In this document: piece after piece, positions 55,029 to 64,000 of the stretch | How the letters are laid out: each line of letters begins with the position of its first letter | How positions within the stretch are numbered: position 1 is the stretch's first letter | NCBI RefSeq assembly: GCF_019670125.1 | Contig: NZ_AP023033.1 | Coordinates: 4,492,001-4,556,000, forward strand | Length of the DNA: 64,000 nucleotides | Source of the DNA: Agarivorans aestuarii | GTDB taxonomy: Bacteria; Pseudomonadota; Gammaproteobacteria; Enterobacterales; Celerinatantimonadaceae | Direction of reading: 5' to 3' | Made by a program: the position numbers and the translations under genes | The notes under the pieces: generated by a model | Seen by the model: only the letters and a program-made list of their open reading frames with translations | Databases searched by the model: none | Told to the model about the DNA's origin: nothing

Positions 55029-55118
55029 AATTCGGCTCTCTAGAAACCAGAAATGCGATGTTTAGTGCTTATATACGGTTAAACACAGACGCTGATACCA
55101 CTGCCGTTATTGCAAATA

Positions 55119-55146
55119 AAAAAGCCGCTTTAAAAGCGGCTTTTTA
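55119..55146. terminator. Bidirectional terminator
   Basis: AAAGCCGCTT / AAGCGGCTTT with a 3-base loop, flanked by A-tract and T-tract, separates the small protein gene from the convergent amylopullulanase gene and can stop transcription from both sides. Confidence 0.85.
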
Positions 55147-55164
55147 GTTTTTACACGCTAAGTA

Positions 55165-58100
55165 CTAACGCACTGTTAGGCTTATTGCCGCAGGGTCAGA
55201 GGCATCTAACACAAAGTCATAGCTACCTGCCGCTGCTGGGGTAAAGCTTAAGTTTGCTCCACCGTCGAACAGTTGCAGCGGTAACTCTGGGTTTACCAGA
55301 GTCTCGGTACCGCCACCAAGATTGATGCTAGTCCAATCAGGATCGGCTAACTTGAACAAGTAAGTTTGCGCGTCTAACTGCACAGTAATCTCGTATTTAC
55401 CGCTGCCGTGATAAAGCATTTGGCTATCTGGGCCTGCGGCCCAGCCATTCATATCACCACGCAGGTAAACCGGCGTATATTGGTAAGGAGCATAAGCTAG
55501 ATCAGCTTCTACAATCAGTACCGGATTAGCAGGGTCATCGGCTTGTAAAATAAACACTAATGGAGTGGCTTCTCCAAGTGTAATACTTAGGTTACCACCG
55601 CCAGAAACAAGTGTTTTAAAGCTTGCAGCCTCCAACTCAGCGCCATCTACGCCCGCACCAAAATTGAGGTTTGCCCAATTAGCATCAGCTAACTTGAACT
55701 CAGTAGTTCCAGCAGGGAAGGTCACGCTAACATCGTAGGTATCTGCACCTTTAAATTCAAAGGCGAGGCTAGTATCCCAGCCATTCAAATCGCCGCGTAG
55801 GTATACGGTTTCGCTGTAAGGCTGAGCAGGCTCTTCGCCACCCACTAATAGGAACTTCGCTTCAAATGGCGCTAGCTCTATCTCAACAATTCCAGCAGCA
55901 AATGCGTATTGCTCATTGCTTTGCAGATCTTGGAAAGTATTGTGATTACCCAATCCCATGTACTCAGGTGGCAATACTGCCAATTGAGTTGTCGCGGTCA
56001 TGTTAGCAATATAGAGAACTTGCTGTTCACCATGGCTCTTCACATCGGCGTATAGTTCGCCAACGCTCAACACACTCAGGCGTTCACCTTGGCTAAGCGC
56101 AGGATAACTTGCGCGAAGCTGCATAAGTTCGGCGATATAGTCGCGAAGCTCAGCTTGTTGGGCATTAGCGGTGAAAGCTTCACCGCCTTGCTCGCTGGCT
56201 AATCCTTCCACTTTACCGCTAGAACGAGATACGTGGTCATCACACAAACCTGCAATTGCTCCAACGCCGCCGTCACTGGCACAATCTAACCGTTCTGCAA
56301 AGTTAGCCACTTCATCACCAATCTCATCACCGTAATACAAGGTAATAGGGCCAGTGTACGCAGCTAAGAAGGCGTAAGCGGCTTTGTGACGTTGCCAGTA
56401 CTCGGCATCACTAGGCTCGGCGATACCTGCACGTTGCAGTAAATCGCCAAAGCGAACTACATCGTGGTTGGTAATCATTAAGTTAGGGATGGCGTGCTCT
56501 GGGTATACTGCATGGGTGTCAAATATACCTGCAAGTGTAGAGGCATCTGTAAAGAAGAAGCCGTCTTCTTGAGCAGCAAAGTTTTGCACTACGCGGTAAC
56601 GACCAGGGAAGTCGAAGGCGCTACATAAACCGTGTTGCTCATTGGTTCCGTAGCCTGTTTCGGCAATTTGGTCTTCGCCTGACCAGATTTCTGCAACCAT
56701 GTAACCCAGTGGGTTAACGGTTTCGCCATTCATCTGGTAGCTTACGCCTTGCGAAGCTTCAGCCACTGCTTGGCGGATCTCGCCCCACGCACCTACCGGT
56801 ACTTGATAGGCTTGGTCTAAACGCCAACCGTCAATTTTTAGCTCTTCGATCCAGAACTTGGCGACTTCTTTAAAGAAGGCCAAATCTTCTGGATACTCAG
56901 ATCGACGGCCAAGGCTACCTTGTGCTGGCCCTGTTTCGGTAACTGCTAGGCCGTTTGGCGATGCGTAGTCTTGGGCATTTGATTTAAAGTGACCAAATAC
57001 ACCATCGAAGAATACATACATGCCGCGGGCGTGAGCTTCATCAACCAAGGTTTTAGCTAACTGCATATCACCAAAATTAGGGTCGATATTGAAGTAGTTA
57101 GTAGCAAAGTAACCTGTTGCATCTAAGCGATCTATCCAGTGCTCTTGGCCGTCAACCGCTACTGTCTCAAACACAGGCGTAAGCCAAACGGCATTCATAC
57201 CCAGTGATTGAATGTAATCTAACGAATCGATAATGCCTTGCAAGTCACCTTTATGATGGCTGCTGCCATAACCAGTGCCGTAATCTGCATTACTGTCACC
57301 GTCGATAAAGGCTTCGGTCATTACTTGGTAAATGCGCAAGTCGTTGAACTTAGCTTGGTCTTCGGCAGCACATTGGAAGGCAAGATAGTCATACTCTGGC
57401 TCTTCGCTATAACCTTGGAACGCTAGTTGGCGAGTAGCATATTCGCGACCATCGGCAATAACCGCAACAGCACGCTCAGGGTAGTTAGTGAGGTTGAGTT
57501 GTAAATCAGCCTCTACCACCTTGTTTAACCCGCCATCACGAATGATGTAGTTGAAACAACCGTCTAGCGTGGCTAGGTCTACTTCCCAGTAAGGGCCGTA
57601 TTCATCAACACCCGCGGGTGCGATGCTTTGATCGGCCCAGTCTAGTGTCATGCTTGGATCGGCTGCACTACAGCTGGCATCATTCCAAATGTACAGTGAC
57701 CAACTAGCGTATTTAGTGGCAGGGTCAGCCACTGGCGATTCGGCATCAACAAAGCTAATTACCGCTTTTCCATCGGCCACTACTGGCTCTGGGATCTCGG
57801 TTTTAACCGTGCCAATTTCACACACATTTAAAGTGGCTTGGTCACCCGATACGTCTAAGTTAAAGGCGTAGCGACCTTCACTAAGGGTAATGCTGTTATT
57901 GCTTAAGCCTGCGTCACCACTTACTGCTAGGTACTCAACATCGGTTTCAAGCTCAATCAAGCTGTCGTCTTCCACCACAAAATACTGGGTGCCCCAATCG
58001 TCGGTGGCCAGCTTGAACATGAAGGTGCCGCTAAAGTCAGCAACCGCCTGATAAAGACCATTACCTTTATGACTAAAGGCGTAGGCCGCGTCCCAAGCCC

Positions 58101-61100
58101 AATCTGAGTTTTCACCACGAATGGCTAAGGCTTCAGCAAGTGGACCGTCTTCCTCCACGGTAGCTCGCTCGCTACACACTGCGCCAACATCTGCAAAACT
58201 TACCGATAGACTAGGTGCTGCAATATCAGACGCGTTAAGCGTAAAGGTATAATCTGATGATGCAGCTACGCTTAAACTTAGGTTGTCGTTGCTACCCGGC
58301 TGCAGGGCTACGCTTTCGCCACCAGCCACTAAAGCTAAACCACCGCCCAAGTTAACCGTACTCCAATCGGCACTGGCTAACTTAAAGCCATAATCACCCG
58401 CAGCAAGATTAAGGGTTTGGCTGTAAATACCACCGCCAATGTAGCTAAATGGTAAGTTCTCACCCCAACCATTCATGTCACCGCGCAGTAATACCGCTGT
58501 ATCGCCATAGGGTGCTTCTTCAACTTGGGAAGTAATGCTTACCGTTGCGATGCTTGGATCAGCCTTGTCTACGGCAAAGCTGATCAAGTATTGGCCATCT
58601 TCTGCAATGTTCACACTTAGGTTGTCAGCACCGGTAACGATTGGCAACGAACCTTGAGCAACCACAGCACTAAAGCCACCGTAGTTAACCCCTTGCCCGC
58701 CCCAATCTGCATCGGCAAATTTGAACTCGTAGCTGCCTGCCACCAAATCAACCAAAGCGCGGTATTCACCGTCGTAGACGTACTCTAGAGGGTTGTCGGT
58801 AGACCAGCCATTCATGCCACCACGCAGGTACACTACGGTGTCACCAAAGGTAGGTTGGGCTGGGTCGTACTTATCAGTAACCGGAATACCCACACCTTGC
58901 TCATTACCTTGCGGCAGAACAAATACTACGGTGCTGTAGGCAGGTAGGTTAATCGCAGTGCCGTTAACACTTGCCGAGGCGAGTACAGAATCAACAGACT
59001 GAACCTGGCTAGGGTGTAACTCTAAACCGGCAATGCCAGTATCAAAACCAACAAGATCAGCTCCCGCGTTAAAGGCAATTAAGATAGCGTCGTAGTTAGG
59101 GTCAAGATCTTCAAGCCCTGCGCCATCGTTCACCGACATAAGAATTAGACCCGGCGTTTGAGCGCTACCCATGTTGTGGTAATCCACACGAGTATTAATC
59201 GCCTCTGCGCTACCCAAACCAATTAATGGTGTGGCGTTACGTAGTGCTAGGTACTCATTAAACACCGCTTTAGCTTGGGCAATATCTCCAGCTGCTACAT
59301 CGGTGCTTGGGTCAGCGATAATCTGGCCAATTAGTGGGTAGTTACCATCAAGACCATCTTTGCCGTAGCGTGGAAGCCCCACATTCCAGTTATTGTCTTG
59401 AGCAGTGAAATCTACCTTGTTGTACCAATCACCCGAGTCGTAGCTGTCTCGCTCCATAGATTTAGAACGAAGAACATCTGAGCCCATGTGAATAAATGGT
59501 ACGCCTTGGCCTAATAGCGGGAAGCTCAAAGCAAAGCTTTGCGCACGCACGCGATCGCTAGGGCTCATACCGCTTGGCAATTTGTACTGGTTAATGTCCC
59601 ACAGTGTTTGGTTGTCGTGCTTAGACACGTAAGACACAGCCTCTAAAGGTGAAGCTGTGTAACCGGTAGGCTGACCGTTGTAGTCAACCTCGCTGCCTAA
59701 TACCACTTGGTCATTCGCATCTATGAGTTTAAAGCTAGACAACAAGCCAGCCAGCTCTACCCGTGCAATGTCGGTATGCTGCAGCAATACTAGCTTGGTG
59801 GCATCATCGCTGGCATTTAGCTCATTGGGATCATGGAATAAACCATTGGCCAAACCTTGAGAACCGCGAATCGCTTCGGCGCTATCAAATGGGCTGCCGC
59901 CACGAACTACGTCGCGCATCCGATCGGAGAATGAACCAATGCCGGTTCCAGCTAAGTTAAGCTGGGTTGCTTGAACAAAACGAGCATCGTTTTGTACTTC
60001 ACCAAAATTCCAACCTTCACCGTAGAAGTAGTTGTCTGGATCTGCCGCTTTAACCGCCGCTAACGATTCTTCCATGGCCGCTAAAGGCTGATGACCCATG
60101 AGGTCAAAGCGGAAGGCATCGATGCCGTAATCACGCGTCCAAATCACCAAAGTGTCTTTCATCAACTTGGCCATCATGGCGTGTTCGGTGGCAGTATTGT
60201 CACAACAGGTAGAGGTTTCTACCGCACCAGTAATGGCATTGCGACGCTGGTAATAACCAGGAACCACTTTATCCAGCACCGATTTATCGTTTAGGCCAGA
60301 GGCATTAGTGTGGTTATACACTACGTCCATGGCTACTCGTAAACCCATTTCGTGCACCGACTGCACCATGGCGCGGAATTCTTTAATTCGCGCAAAACCA
60401 TCTGGGTTACTGGCATAGCTGCCTTCAGGTGCACCAAAGTGAAATGGGTCGTAACCCCAGTTAAAGCCGTCTAACCAGCGTAATGAGTCAACAATGTCGT
60501 CGGCACATTGGGTGCTAGGGTCACAGGCTTCTAATAAGTCGGCAATTACCGCACCATTAGATTCAACGCCACACAAGGCATTGTCTGGCTGAATACTACA
60601 TAACTTTCCTACAGTGTCGCTAATTTCAACACGGCGCTTCTCGTCTTCTTCAACGGTGGCAATGTCAAAAGCAGGCAACAAGTGTAGGTGAGTAAGGCCA
60701 GCTTGTTTTAACTCGGCAAGGTGCTGCATTGGCGCAGAATCTAGCTCAGTAAAGGCTAGGTACTTACCGCGGTTCTCTTCACTGGTAGAAACATCATGAG
60801 CACTAAAGTCACGTACGTGGGCTTCGTAAATGCTCATGTTAGTCATCGGCAGCTCGGGCACTACGTGAGAATCCCAACCGGCTGGCTTGGTTTTACGGTG
60901 CTCTAAATCAACAACTTGCGAATACAGAGAGTTAGTCGCCAAACTTAGCGAGTAGGGGTCGGTTACCTCTAGCGTTTCTACTTCACCAGAAGCTGGGTGA
61001 TAAACCTCTACCACGTAGCGATAATATTGGCCGTGTTTAACTCGCGTATCAACCAACCAAGTACCTAAGTCTGCTTGCCACTCCATTGAGTAAGCACGCT

Positions 61101-62358
61101 TGGCTTTTTTACGTTTGTTGTAAGTTTGCAGAGTTACCGATTGAGCCGTTGGTGCCCAAAGTTGGAATTGATAACCTTTTTGACTAGGGCTTACGCCTAG
61201 CTGAACAGCATCATCATTGGCCGCGGCATATAAGCTATCTAACGCGCCAGCAAACTGCACCTCGGTAGTTTTATACACATAACCTTCGGCGGTAAGCGCC
61301 ATGGCTACCACTTCGCCTTTCAGCAAGCTCTTTAGGTCTGCATCATCTGGTAGTTGATAAGCAGAGCTAAAGTCTAGGTGAGGGAAGGCGGCTTGTGCTT
61401 CATCACTCACTTGACCCGGCTCTAACATCACCATTTGGTAAGCACCGTCTACGGTGCCATCACTGTTTACCGTAAAGCTACCATCGGCAGAGGAGTACAA
61501 ACGTACATAATCTGCAGCAATGGCATCTGCCCACACCAAGGTATTTGCATCAACCAAGTGGGCCGAGGCATTAATAATGCCCAAACCAGGAGGGTTAGTA
61601 TTCCAAGCCTCTTCGCGGCTATCAAATACTTGGCTATTACCTTGAATAACGCTCACGCTGCGATCGGTGAACTGGTCAAAAGAAATAGCTAGATCGGCAT
61701 CAATTAACTTAGAAAGGCTGCCATCACGAATAATCACGTTGGCACAGCCAGACTCTTTATTTAAATCCACTTCCCAATATGGACCATATTGATCATAACC
61801 TGCTGGTACCAGAGATTGATCGGCCCATTCGGCATTTAGTGCCGACTCAGCAATCGCATCACAAGCAGCGTTGTTCCATAAATGAAGCGACCACGAGGCG
61901 TAATCCGCAGCAGCATCTTCACGAGTGGCCGCTGCCGGGTCAATATAGTTCAAACGCAGCTGATTTGGGCCAGCAAGTACTAACTCGGTTGGCGGCGTTA
62001 AATCAATATTTGGATTAGCCACCGGTGGGAAATGCGGCTCCCAAGGCTTGTCGACACAGGTAACAACCAGCTGCATGTAGTCTTGTTCGGCCATCACGTC
62101 TTGTTCGGGGGTAACCGCACAAGATTGTGTCATCGGCTCGTCAACAACCGCAACGGTAAAGGCTTGCTCCGCTGGTAATTTAGTTTTAAATACAAAAGGA
62201 CCATCTTGAGTGATGGCCAATGGTTTTTTCTCGTTTAACTGCAGGCTTAACTTGCCGTTTAAGCCCTCAACTTCTCCACCAACGTTATAACACGCCGTTA
62301 GGAGAAGCGATCCAGCCACTACTGCTGAATGCTTTGTCCACCCGCTGAATATAATCAT
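55165..62358 (-). CDS. Giant lipoprotein amylopullulanase: pullulanase plus second alpha-amylase-type domain
   Basis: A 2397-residue secreted starch-degrading protein. The signal peptide ends in lipobox LLTAC, so it is a lipoprotein. Modules in order: pullulanase-associated domain (about 133-235), CBM48-like region (about 385-485), and pullulanase-type GH13 catalysis (about 495-1150) with DVVYNHTNASG, FRFDLMGH (nucleophile Asp), YGEGWNFGE (acid/base Glu) and SKHDNQT. Three repeats of about 105-115 residues follow, then a second pullulanase-associated domain (about 1531-1643). A second GH13 domain (about 1670-2170) has FFDGVFGHF, DGWRLDQAY, VAEIW and TNHDVVRF. Two more repeats close the protein. 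The first should cleave alpha-1,6 and the second alpha-1,4 bonds. A surface location through a type II secretion route, as for Klebsiella PulA, is likely but unproven. RBS AAGGA lies 10 bases upstream. Confidence 0.93.
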   Translation of the reverse strand: MIIFSGWTKHSAVVAGSLLLTACYNVGGEVEGLNGKLSLQLNEKKPLAITQDGPFVFKTKLPAEQAFTVAVVDEPMTQSCAVTPEQDVMAEQDYMQLVVTCVDKPWEPHFPPVANPNIDLTPPTELVLAGPNQLRLNYIDPAAATREDAAADYASWSLHLWNNAACDAIAESALNAEWADQSLVPAGYDQYGPYWEVDLNKESGCANVIIRDGSLSKLIDADLAISFDQFTDRSVSVIQGNSQVFDSREEAWNTNPPGLGIINASAHLVDANTLVWADAIAADYVRLYSSADGSFTVNSDGTVDGAYQMVMLEPGQVSDEAQAAFPHLDFSSAYQLPDDADLKSLLKGEVVAMALTAEGYVYKTTEVQFAGALDSLYAAANDDAVQLGVSPSQKGYQFQLWAPTAQSVTLQTYNKRKKAKRAYSMEWQADLGTWLVDTRVKHGQYYRYVVEVYHPASGEVETLEVTDPYSLSLATNSLYSQVVDLEHRKTKPAGWDSHVVPELPMTNMSIYEAHVRDFSAHDVSTSEENRGKYLAFTELDSAPMQHLAELKQAGLTHLHLLPAFDIATVEEDEKRRVEISDTVGKLCSIQPDNALCGVESNGAVIADLLEACDPSTQCADDIVDSLRWLDGFNWGYDPFHFGAPEGSYASNPDGFARIKEFRAMVQSVHEMGLRVAMDVVYNHTNASGLNDKSVLDKVVPGYYQRRNAITGAVETSTCCDNTATEHAMMAKLMKDTLVIWTRDYGIDAFRFDLMGHQPLAAMEESLAAVKAADPDNYFYGEGWNFGEVQNDARFVQATQLNLAGTGIGSFSDRMRDVVRGGSPFDSAEAIRGSQGLANGLFHDPNELNASDDATKLVLLQHTDIARVELAGLLSSFKLIDANDQVVLGSEVDYNGQPTGYTASPLEAVSYVSKHDNQTLWDINQYKLPSGMSPSDRVRAQSFALSFPLLGQGVPFIHMGSDVLRSKSMERDSYDSGDWYNKVDFTAQDNNWNVGLPRYGKDGLDGNYPLIGQIIADPSTDVAAGDIAQAKAVFNEYLALRNATPLIGLGSAEAINTRVDYHNMGSAQTPGLILMSVNDGAGLEDLDPNYDAILIAFNAGADLVGFDTGIAGLELHPSQVQSVDSVLASASVNGTAINLPAYSTVVFVLPQGNEQGVGIPVTDKYDPAQPTFGDTVVYLRGGMNGWSTDNPLEYVYDGEYRALVDLVAGSYEFKFADADWGGQGVNYGGFSAVVAQGSLPIVTGADNLSVNIAEDGQYLISFAVDKADPSIATVSITSQVEEAPYGDTAVLLRGDMNGWGENLPFSYIGGGIYSQTLNLAAGDYGFKLASADWSTVNLGGGLALVAGGESVALQPGSNDNLSLSVAASSDYTFTLNASDIAAPSLSVSFADVGAVCSERATVEEDGPLAEALAIRGENSDWAWDAAYAFSHKGNGLYQAVADFSGTFMFKLATDDWGTQYFVVEDDSLIELETDVEYLAVSGDAGLSNNSITLSEGRYAFNLDVSGDQATLNVCEIGTVKTEIPEPVVADGKAVISFVDAESPVADPATKYASWSLYIWNDASCSAADPSMTLDWADQSIAPAGVDEYGPYWEVDLATLDGCFNYIIRDGGLNKVVEADLQLNLTNYPERAVAVIADGREYATRQLAFQGYSEEPEYDYLAFQCAAEDQAKFNDLRIYQVMTEAFIDGDSNADYGTGYGSSHHKGDLQGIIDSLDYIQSLGMNAVWLTPVFETVAVDGQEHWIDRLDATGYFATNYFNIDPNFGDMQLAKTLVDEAHARGMYVFFDGVFGHFKSNAQDYASPNGLAVTETGPAQGSLGRRSEYPEDLAFFKEVAKFWIEELKIDGWRLDQAYQVPVGAWGEIRQAVAEASQGVSYQMNGETVNPLGYMVAEIWSGEDQIAETGYGTNEQHGLCSAFDFPGRYRVVQNFAAQEDGFFFTDASTLAGIFDTHAVYPEHAIPNLMITNHDVVRFGDLLQRAGIAEPSDAEYWQRHKAAYAFLAAYTGPITLYYGDEIGDEVANFAERLDCASDGGVGAIAGLCDDHVSRSSGKVEGLASEQGGEAFTANAQQAELRDYIAELMQLRASYPALSQGERLSVLSVGELYADVKSHGEQQVLYIANMTATTQLAVLPPEYMGLGNHNTFQDLQSNEQYAFAAGIVEIELAPFEAKFLLVGGEEPAQPYSETVYLRGDLNGWDTSLAFEFKGADTYDVSVTFPAGTTEFKLADANWANLNFGAGVDGAELEAASFKTLVSGGGNLSITLGEATPLVFILQADDPANPVLIVEADLAYAPYQYTPVYLRGDMNGWAAGPDSQMLYHGSGKYEITVQLDAQTYLFKLADPDWTSINLGGGTETLVNPELPLQLFDGGANLSFTPAAAGSYDFVLDASDPAAISLTVR
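55168..55815 (-). repeat. Two C-terminal starch-binding-like repeat modules
   Basis: Within the amylopullulanase, modules 4 and 5 start TVYLRGDLNGWDTSL and PVYLRGDMNGWAAGP, each followed about 30 residues later by FKLADANW or FKLADPDW. Same family as the three modules after the pullulanase domain. Carbohydrate binding is inferred from the conserved Trp residues and the context. Confidence 0.8.
57430..57770 (-). repeat. Second pullulanase-associated domain copy
   Basis: The segment with YASWSLYIWNDASCSAAD and GPYWEVDLATLDGCFNYIIR repeats the N-terminal one at about 61650-61960 (YASWSLHLWNNAACDAIAE, GPYWEVDLNKESGCANVIIR). One copy precedes each catalytic half, which points to origin of the protein by fusion or duplication of two enzyme genes. 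Confidence 0.8.
57800..58840 (-). repeat. Three central starch-binding-like repeat modules
   Basis: Between the two catalytic halves, modules begin VVYLRGGMNGWSTDN, AVLLRGDMNGWGENL and the diverged ALAIRGENSDWAWDA, each followed by FKFADADW, FKLASADW or FKLATDDW. About 105-115 residues per module. Confidence 0.8.
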
Positions 62359-62723
62359 CTACAACATATCCTTGTTGTGTTTGGTTTGCTGCCAGTAAGT
62401 CTTCCTACTACTTAATGGGCTCTGGCAGATTAGCTGCCCTAACAAGGGCAAAACGGCACAAAGATAGTTCAGCCAGAGTGAGTTTTTTGTGACCTAACGC
62501 GCCCTTTGAAACTTTGCAAAAAAGCCAGAAAATCAGCTAAATACGCCCAAGCTAGGCGGTGCTTGATAGAAAACGCTTTCAAAGCCAAGTAAGTTTTTTA
62601 CTTTTTTTATCAATAAATCTTCAGTAATCAAACAAAGCTGAACACAATTATTGATAGTTAGCTGTACATCCTAGCCGCATGCTAAATTTTGGGCTGTTTT
62701 TTACGGTTATTTATAAGATTAAG
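62359..62723. other. Divergent intergenic region, amylopullulanase / endA
   Basis: This 365-base region separates two divergent genes and must hold both promoters, but no clear -35/-10 pair was found. It contains the LacI-type operator candidate listed separately. Just before the amylopullulanase ATG, ACAACA and TGTTGT (minus strand, about 62376-62359) can pair and expose the ribosome site AAGGATA in the loop. Confidence 0.5.
62569..62580. promoter_or_regulatory. LacI-family operator candidate
   Basis: GAAAACGCTTTC is centred on CG with four of five arm positions symmetric, the form bound by LacI-family sugar repressors (MalR, CcpA-type). It is 211 bases upstream of the amylopullulanase start and 144 bases from endA. 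Repression or induction of the starch gene by a maltose-type regulator is a reasonable inference. Confidence 0.4.
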
Positions 62724-63491
62724 ATGTACTTAAAAACAGCCCTCCCTAGCCTTGGTCGCTGTGCCTTATTGCTTGTTTTGGTTTTGCCTATGCTGGCAAC
62801 TGCCGCCGGCAATCAAAACATTGAATCGTTTACCACCGCCAAGCGTTTATTACTGCAACAGGTATACGCGGAGCCAAGTACCCGTAAAACACTGTATTGC
62901 GAGGCTAAATTTGACGAGAAAAAGAACGTCACACTTCCATCCGGCTTTGCCACTGGTAAGTATCTCAATCGACTAAGACGTTACGAAACAGAGCATGTAG
63001 TACCTGCAGAAAACTTTGGCCGTAGCTTTGTAGAATGGCGTGAAGGCCATCCACAATGTGTGAATAGCAAAGGAAAAACATACAAAGGTAGGCGCTGCGC
63101 AGAGAAAACCAATGCTGAATACCGCTTAATGCAAGCCGACATGTATAACCTTTACCCAGCTATTGGTGCGGTAAATGCGGCGCGCTCTAACTACAACTTC
63201 ACCATGCTAAGCACCCAGACTTCCAGCTTTGGAACTTGCGACATGCGTATAGAGAAGCGCAAAGTACAGCCTCCAGAAGCAGCACGAGGCCCTATAGCAC
63301 GCAGTTATTTGTACATGGATGCGACGTATAAGCGATTTAACATGAGCAGTAGTCAGCGCAAATTAATGCAAGCCTGGGACAGCCAATACCCAGTTAGCGC
63401 CCAAGAGTGTCTTAGAGCGAACCGCATAGCGCGCAGCCAGCAAAATACCAACCAGATTTTTAAGTCGCGCTGTGAGCCATTAAATAACTAA
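62724..63491 (+). CDS. endA: Endonuclease I, secreted/periplasmic DNase
   Basis: A 255-residue nuclease with signal peptide (MYLKTALPSLGRCALLLVLV to ATAAG). The catalytic beta-beta-alpha metal motif is RRYETEHVVPAENFGRSF, and the mature part contains the cysteines (YCEAKF, QCVNSKGKTYKGRRC, GTCDMR, QECLR) that form the disulfides of the Dns/EndA family. MQADMYNLYPAIGAVNAARS is also diagnostic. The ATG at 62724 is preferred to the frame start at 62679 because it directly begins the signal peptide. It degrades extracellular or periplasmic DNA. Divergent from the amylopullulanase. Confidence 0.93.
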   Translation: MYLKTALPSLGRCALLLVLVLPMLATAAGNQNIESFTTAKRLLLQQVYAEPSTRKTLYCEAKFDEKKNVTLPSGFATGKYLNRLRRYETEHVVPAENFGRSFVEWREGHPQCVNSKGKTYKGRRCAEKTNAEYRLMQADMYNLYPAIGAVNAARSNYNFTMLSTQTSSFGTCDMRIEKRKVQPPEAARGPIARSYLYMDATYKRFNMSSSQRKLMQAWDSQYPVSAQECLRANRIARSQQNTNQIFKSRCEPLNN

Positions 63492-63629
63492 ACGCCAAAT
63501 CTGTGCTGCTGGTAAGGCTAGCCCTTAGAGATAATCTCATAAATGCGTAGTACAACCCTTTATAAAGCATGGATTTAGTGAATAATACCAAGGTAAAGTT
63601 TTTGTTCTGTCCACGCTAAAGCACACTAT

Positions 63630-64000
63630 GAATCAGCAACAACGCGACATTTATTACCCAGTACTATTTCTGATCTCTTTGGGATTGGTGCTTTGGCAGT
63701 ACCTAGGCATGGAGCGACACCTTAATTACTCACTAAACGAAGAATCCCCCATTTCTCTTTCTACTCAGCTCGCCGATGGTCGTGCTGGCAAAGGCTTGTT
63801 ATTGCGCCAACAAAACAAAGCCACGCTGTTTTGCAATATCTCCGATAGCCAGCAATCTGATGCCTGTGCTTTGCAATTAAAGTTAGTGGAAAATAATCAA
63901 GAGGGTATAACTCTGGCCAACTTTGAAAACATCCAACTAAATCTATCTTTTCAAAGCACCGCACCAGATTCCATTTGGCTACAGGTGTTTACTCAACACA
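63630..64000 (+). CDS. Partial membrane-anchored protein, N-terminus only
   Basis: The frame begins at ATG 63630 and continues to the window edge (123 codons visible). Residues 1-8 are cytoplasmic, a hydrophobic segment YPVLFLISLGLVLWQYLGM follows, and then a polar, probably periplasmic, region (NYSLNEESPISLSTQLADGR, ATLFCNISDSQQSDAC with two Cys). This resembles the sensory region of a membrane signalling protein such as a kinase or GGDEF protein, but the catalytic part is outside the window. No family could be recognised. Confidence 0.65.

Noticed and set aside
57238-61692. Short plus-strand frames inside the amylopullulanase gene
   Set aside because: They are shadows of a highly structured coding sequence, with no start signals or domains.
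63761-63964. Minus-strand frame of 67 codons at the right edge
   Set aside because: It is antisense to the credible partial gene beginning at 63630 and has no features of its own.

Overview
The window looks like a chromosomal segment of a marine gammaproteobacterium of the Alteromonadales, most like Agarivorans or a close relative. This rests on recognisable gammaproteobacterial synteny (kbl-tdh / hldD-waaF; coaD-mutM-rpmG-rpmB-radC / coaBC-dut-slmA-pyrE-rph-yicC), CheV, FabV and RsmJ, several c-di-GMP proteins, and a giant secreted starch-degrading lipoprotein. No database search was possible, so the genus is an inference. No tRNA, rRNA, CRISPR array or intact prophage was seen.

Layout. 1-4.9 kb: a cut-off solute-binding protein, cheV, two LysR regulators with a GST and a CurA-like reductase. 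5.0-9.4 kb: a complete four-gene polyamine-type ABC importer operon. 9.5-11.9 kb: an oxidative-stress pair, a peroxiredoxin-glutaredoxin fusion behind a good OxyR-type site, followed by a lipoamide-dehydrogenase-like flavoprotein with an extra C-terminal CxxC. 12-16.6 kb: a 7TM diguanylate cyclase, fabV plus an acetyltransferase, an sRNA-like intergenic unit, and rsmJ. 16.6-19.8 kb: a periplasmic-sensor PAS-GGDEF-EAL protein.

20-43.2 kb is a large LPS core / surface-polysaccharide region. It begins with a glycosyltransferase-deacetylase fusion and an AT-richer variable block: GT2, GT9, CgeB-like and other GT genes, a decayed IS903-type element with its 9-bp target duplication, a WecE-like aminotransferase and a hexapeptide acyltransferase. 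It continues through kbl-tdh into the conserved core genes hldD, waaF, waaA, kdkA and waaE, interrupted by a three-gene gtrA/gtrB/gtrC-type cassette. Five GT9 (heptosyltransferase-family) genes are present.

43.3-55 kb is housekeeping: coaD, mutM, rpmG, rpmB, radC, coaBC, dut, slmA, mscS, a potassium channel, pyrE, rph, yicC and small proteins of unknown function. A consensus FNR box lies between a helical protein gene and the channel gene. 55.1-62.4 kb is one 2397-codon gene for a lipoprotein with a pullulanase and a second alpha-amylase-type domain separated by repeated starch-binding-like modules. The window ends with endA and a truncated membrane-anchored protein gene.

The most interesting leads are the OxyR-boxed Prx-Grx / flavoprotein pair, the fused glycosyltransferase-deacetylase, the sRNA candidate at about 15.45-15.55 kb, the double-catalytic amylopullulanase, and the IS903 relic inside the polysaccharide block.
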